A stretch of 64,000 nucleotides of DNA from Luzula sylvatica (Eukaryota > Streptophyta > Magnoliopsida > Poales > Juncaceae), in NCBI GenBank assembly GCA_946800325.1, contig OX326956.1, positions 23,534,356-23,598,355 on the forward strand, in the 5' to 3' direction. Below, piece by piece: positions 60,208-64,000 of the stretch. A model generated the notes under the pieces. The model saw only the letters and a program-made list of their open reading frames with translations. It had not been told where the DNA came from and did not search any database. Made by a program: the position numbers and the translations under genes. How positions within the stretch are numbered: position 1 is the first letter of the stretch; the number at the start of each line of letters is the position of its first letter.

Positions 60208-60867
60208 CTAGGAGATTACCCGCGTTTCGCGACGGATTTGTTTCATTTGTTTTGTCATACACATAATATATAGTTATGATTTTTCGGGATCAAACATAAT
60301 ACTTTGTGAAAATAAAAATCATATTGATTAAGGCAGTTTGATGATGACAAATTATTATATTATTTTTGAATCCGACACGATGCGAAATATTTATTTAATG
60401 CTTTAATGCAACAAATACAAAAAAAATAAATGTTACTACAAGATAATTAAATAACATGCGTGAACATAAATAAAAAACAAAACCATATGATATTTTAAAT
60501 TTTCATTTCTAAAAATAAGAATAATAACATTTTAAAAGTTCAAAAAAATTATTTGTGTCTGATAAATTTTATGTTTCATGTTGATTATGGAAAAATATTA
60601 TATAAGTTAAAGAAATTATCTGTGTTTAGTAAATAAATATCTTTCATTTTTTTTTTAAAGATTAACATGAAATTGTTTTAAGTAAAAATATAAATATAAC
60701 ATACTTAGCAGTATGTGCAACTTTTTTCAATTATAGTTTTAAAAATAATAATAATTAGGCTTACAAGTAATTAATGTAATTACACTTATTTTTATATATT
60801 TTTTACATAATTATTTTCATAATTTTAAGTTAGAAAAAAATATTGAATATATGATAATATGGAACTC
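60208..60867 (-). mobile_element. Helitron-like element, 3' end on the minus strand (copy 3)
   Basis: On the minus strand a hairpin-forming CGCGAAACGCG (60221-60231) is followed by GGTAATCTC and CTAG (60208-60211), then T. This is a Helitron-type 3' terminus of a family related to but not the same as copies 1 and 2. The inner limit is set only by the inverted repeat that starts near 60868. Confidence 0.5.
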
Positions 60868-61600
60868 AAATTGTACTAATCCCATTTCCCACAATAAATT
60901 GAGCATGTATTATCGCATCATAAAATTCAGTAAATACTTGAGATATGAATTTTTTAAAGAAACCTTAAATTTCTGGAAAACAAAGGCTGGAAATTATAAA
61001 AAAAAACACCTCTAAATTCTGAAAATTAAAAAATGACCTTTAAAATTCCAAAAATAAAAAAACACTTAATATAATGCATACCCAGCAAAATTAGAAAAAT
61101 AAAGGATGCCCCTACAAACAAAATAATCTTACAATTTCTATAAAAAATAATTATTTCAAAATATATAAAATATTAATTTACCAACCCATTATTTTGGACC
61201 CATTTTTATGCAATCTCATCATGCCACATCATCACAATTATTTCAACCATTATATTATTATATGTGGCAACATATGAACCATGAATTAATTTTTGATTTT
61301 GTGTGATTATGTTTTATTTGTAGACATTTATGTGTCTTTTATTTTACACATAATTTTAAGCAATTTTGGAATGCCACATCACCTTACATTGATGATGTGT
61401 TAAAATATTATTTGTTAGGTTCATGATGGAAAAGTTGTATTTAATTTTGAAATTTTCCACAATATGTTACATGATCAATTGTGAATACAAATAAAATGTG
61501 AAAAGTTTAAATATATAACATTAATAAATTAATATATAATATCAAATATTGTTAGTATTTTTCATAATATACTTTTAAAAAATTAAGGATTTATTGTTGT
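60868..61600. repeat. dispersed repeats: inverted copy of 9955-10125, then a piece like 18215-18620
   Basis: 60868-61040 is the reverse complement of 9955-10125. 61190-61590 matches 18215-18620 in the same direction (TTTTGGACCC, TATGTGGCAACAT, TGTGAATACAA). No coding seen. Confidence 0.55.
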
Positions 61601-62478
61601 GATACGTAAATTTGAATGAGTTTGGCTATTGAAATGAAGTTGACATGAATATTTGGGAAGATTGATATGTATTAAGATTTTATTCAAAGTTTGGATGGCT
61701 AAACGGCTTTCAAAGTGAAGCTTATGCTATGAATGATGTGTAAATGAAGAAGTGTTGAATTTGTGCTAAAATCCGAACACACCTCGTGCGAGTGTTTTCC
61801 ACGTGGGACAGAATAGGGAATCTGCCAAGTGGCATGTTAAGTCTGGCGTGGGACCTGCACAATCAGCTCGTTCATAGTAATTTTTTTTTTGCGTATCATT
61901 TATTATGTTTTTTTTACTTAGTTAAGTAGTGAAAATGATTCAAATCCTCTAGCTCAGACCTAATGTAATGATATAATTTTTTGTTTATGCATTATTTGAG
62001 TCACTTTGTAATCTGATAAATATACAAGTTTGATTATATTTAGTATTAGTTGTTTGGATTTTTCCAGCCATTTTTATTTCTTTTCATTTTTATTTTGCCC
62101 CTATGTAAAATGCAGCACCAAGTGGCAGGGAGAAATTCAATTATGTGTTTTATTCTAACTGTTATTCGCTCTCATGTACTACAAGTTTATCAATTCACCA
62201 ATAAAAAACCTGTGTGCACCCGCATTAACCCACATTAGGCAATACCCAATTTTTGTAAAAAAATTGCGAAAAATAATTACCATTTGATTATACATAGAAT
62301 TACCAACAATAGTTGAAGAAGAAGAAAAACTATTTGTTTTAAAAAAAAGAAAAAAATGAAAGATAATTTTATTCCAAAACTAGGAATCCGAAGATTAATT
62401 ATATGATAATACCCTAGTCTAGGATATTTACTCAATGGTTCATATTCAGTTTTTATTCTAGTAATGCACAAATGCGCG
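61601..62478. other. 3' flank of the right receptor-kinase copy
   Basis: 62060-62478 matches 10130-10552 downstream of the intact kinase, so the duplication of the locus includes the 3' flank. 61601-62059 shows nothing recognisable. Confidence 0.6.
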
Positions 62479-64000
62479 TTACTGAGCTTTTATATATGCA
62501 TCTCGGATAGAATGCAACCCCATAGCTGCATCCCTAATCGATTTTCTCTCTGTTGCTGATTGGTTCGAGCACATAAGGCCTATTCTAATAACCGATAGTA
62601 AGAATCTGTGTATCTTGTTCCATGAATCAACAACTTGGTACTGTTCACTCTGAATTTCTAAATCAGAATCACTTTCAAGAGATATCATATTCGGATGCAC
62701 GATATCATGAAGCTTTTCGGGAAAAGCCATCTCCACAAAAGTGTGTAAGGTCAGACCATCTTTAAACACATCATCAACCGGCCTCCTACCAGTAAACAAC
62801 TCCAAAATGATAATTCCAAAACTATACATATCAGCCTGCATTCAAACTCGACCGCCTTCTCCATATTCTACAACACAAAGCAATTTAAAAGGTACGTTAT
62901 ATTGTAGATACGAAATGCAATTTTTCTTTGTAATAGTGTCTGAGAACTCACCGGTGTCAATATAATCCTATTATATAAAATCGTCTAGAAAATTGAAAAT
63001 TAAAAAAAATTGAAAAAATAAAGAATGGACAAAGATTAAGTAGTACAAAAAGAAATTAATATGCACTAAAAATGTTACAGTTATGACTTCTTATTGGAAA
63101 TTAATTTTTCACACACTGGCATATGTACATATAAACTGGTACGAGTGCGAAAATTGAAAGTAAGTTAATAATAGCGAGAATGTACCTGGAGCAACATATC
63201 CGATTGATCCTCTTATTCCAAGTAAACTTTGGGAATTTATTAATTGCGTATTTGTAGTGTTTGGAAGTAATTTTGCAAGACCAAAATCGCTAACATGAGC
63301 CGTGAAGTCCTCGTCAAGAAGAATATTACTTGGTTTTAGATCACAGTGAATTATCGGTGGCTCGCAGTAGTTATGAAGATAATCTACTGCATCTGCCACG
63401 TCGACTGCTATGTTCAGCTTTTCAATGAACCTTAACATCCGATCTCGCTCTCCATGTAACCATCTTTCTAGACTTCCTTTAGGCATGAAACCAAGTACTA
63501 ATGCTTTGAAATCATTACCTTTAAAGTTTGTGCTAGAACAACACGTTATTATGCTAACGAGATTACGATGACGTATCGTTCTTAAAACATCACATTCAGC
63601 CAGGAAGGTTTTGGAAGCTCCTTGAACTTCAAGGTTAAACACTTTAACGGCGAGATATGAAGTTTGCTTGTATTTGAAGGGCAAATTTCCCTTATAAATA
63701 GAACCACAACTTCCGTAGCCCAACAAATTGACGGATGAGAAGTTATCAGTTGTTTTGACCAGTTCGGCGTATGAAACCTTGGGATACGGATCCTCTAGTA
63801 AAATGGACTTTATTATTTGTTTTTCTCTCAACTTTATTCGTCGGTAGAGAACGAACCCAATAGTCGAGAGAGCGATCACAACTATAATTATACTTGATAA
63901 CACAATTAGTATTTTGAATAACAGTGGATTTCTATTCTTGTTGTGTTGGTTAGCACACATAGGTAGATGAAGTTGCGGAATACCTCCACAAAGCCCAGCG
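62479..64000 (-). pseudogene. LRR receptor-like kinase, 3' part, with in-frame stop; runs off the window
   Basis: On the minus strand the sequence enters at 64000 within the last LRR/juxtamembrane part (LCGGIPQLHLPMC) and gives a transmembrane helix (ILIVLSSIIIVVIALSTIGF), glycine loop GYGSCG, AVKVF, IIHCDLKPSN and DFG up to the splice donor after 63186. Exon 2 resumes at 62867 (EYGEGGRV) and meets TGA at 62842-62844, where the intact copy at 10.5-13.8 kb has TCA. The rest of exon 2 to the stop at 62479 is open and conserved, so the mutation is young. The intron is 318 bp against 154 bp in the intact copy. A product would lack the last third of the kinase domain. The LRR half lies beyond the window; close similarity to the intact gene indicates a recent duplicate. 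Confidence 0.9.

Overview
This looks like nuclear DNA from a flowering plant, probably a eudicot. It is AT-rich, its genes have GT-AG introns, and it holds plant-specific families: an SKU5-like multicopper-oxidase homologue, LRR-XII receptor kinases, plant Ty1/copia and Ty3/chromovirus retroelements, and MULE, hAT, PIF/Harbinger, Helitron-like and SINE sequences. No organelle, bacterial or viral gene block was seen. All calls come from reading the sequence; no database search was run.

Host genes. Two genes look intact. The first is an SKU5/SKS-type gene (1648-4513, +, nine exons, 593 codons) whose reading frame closes at every splice junction. The second is an LRR receptor-like kinase of the Xa21/EFR/At3g47570 type (13826-10553, -, two coding exons, 1039 codons). 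Each has broken relatives here. Exons 4-9 of the SKS gene and about 0.9 kb of downstream DNA are duplicated at 31.8-34.9 kb as a pseudogene. The kinase has a truncated copy at 8.0-6.6 kb and a copy with an in-frame stop that runs off the right edge (64000-62479).

Transposon layout. 16.4-17.9 kb: a TIR element with a 9-bp target duplication. 18-19.6 kb: a Helitron-like end. 19.9-29.4 kb: a minus-strand Ty1/copia element with one frameshift and two terminal repeats that match over only 74-75 bp; a small hAT element sits in the right one. 30.0-31.4 and 38.8-40.3 kb: two solo LTRs of one copia family. 35.4-59.9 kb: a chain of TIR elements separated by (TA)n tracts, with further insertions nested inside: a 9-bp-TSD MULE-like element, a SINE, a solo LTR, a PIF/Harbinger element with a decayed transposase, and a very young Reina-like Ty3 chromovirus (49076-54971) with apparently identical LTRs, a CCCTA target duplication and one uninterrupted 1600-codon ORF.

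Most unusual signal. Four separate segments carry dense arrays of a 12-14 bp inverted repeat of the form CCGT-N4-ACGG. Two arrays use the CGTCATGACG version, which contains paired TGACG half-sites. Two use the CCGTT-NN-AACGG version, which contains paired Myb-like AACGG cores. Two solo LTRs of the same family carry different versions at the same place in U3, just upstream of the TATA box, as if the core were swapped across a whole array at once. The transposons have broken up and separated the duplicated gene copies; the genes themselves do not form a pathway.
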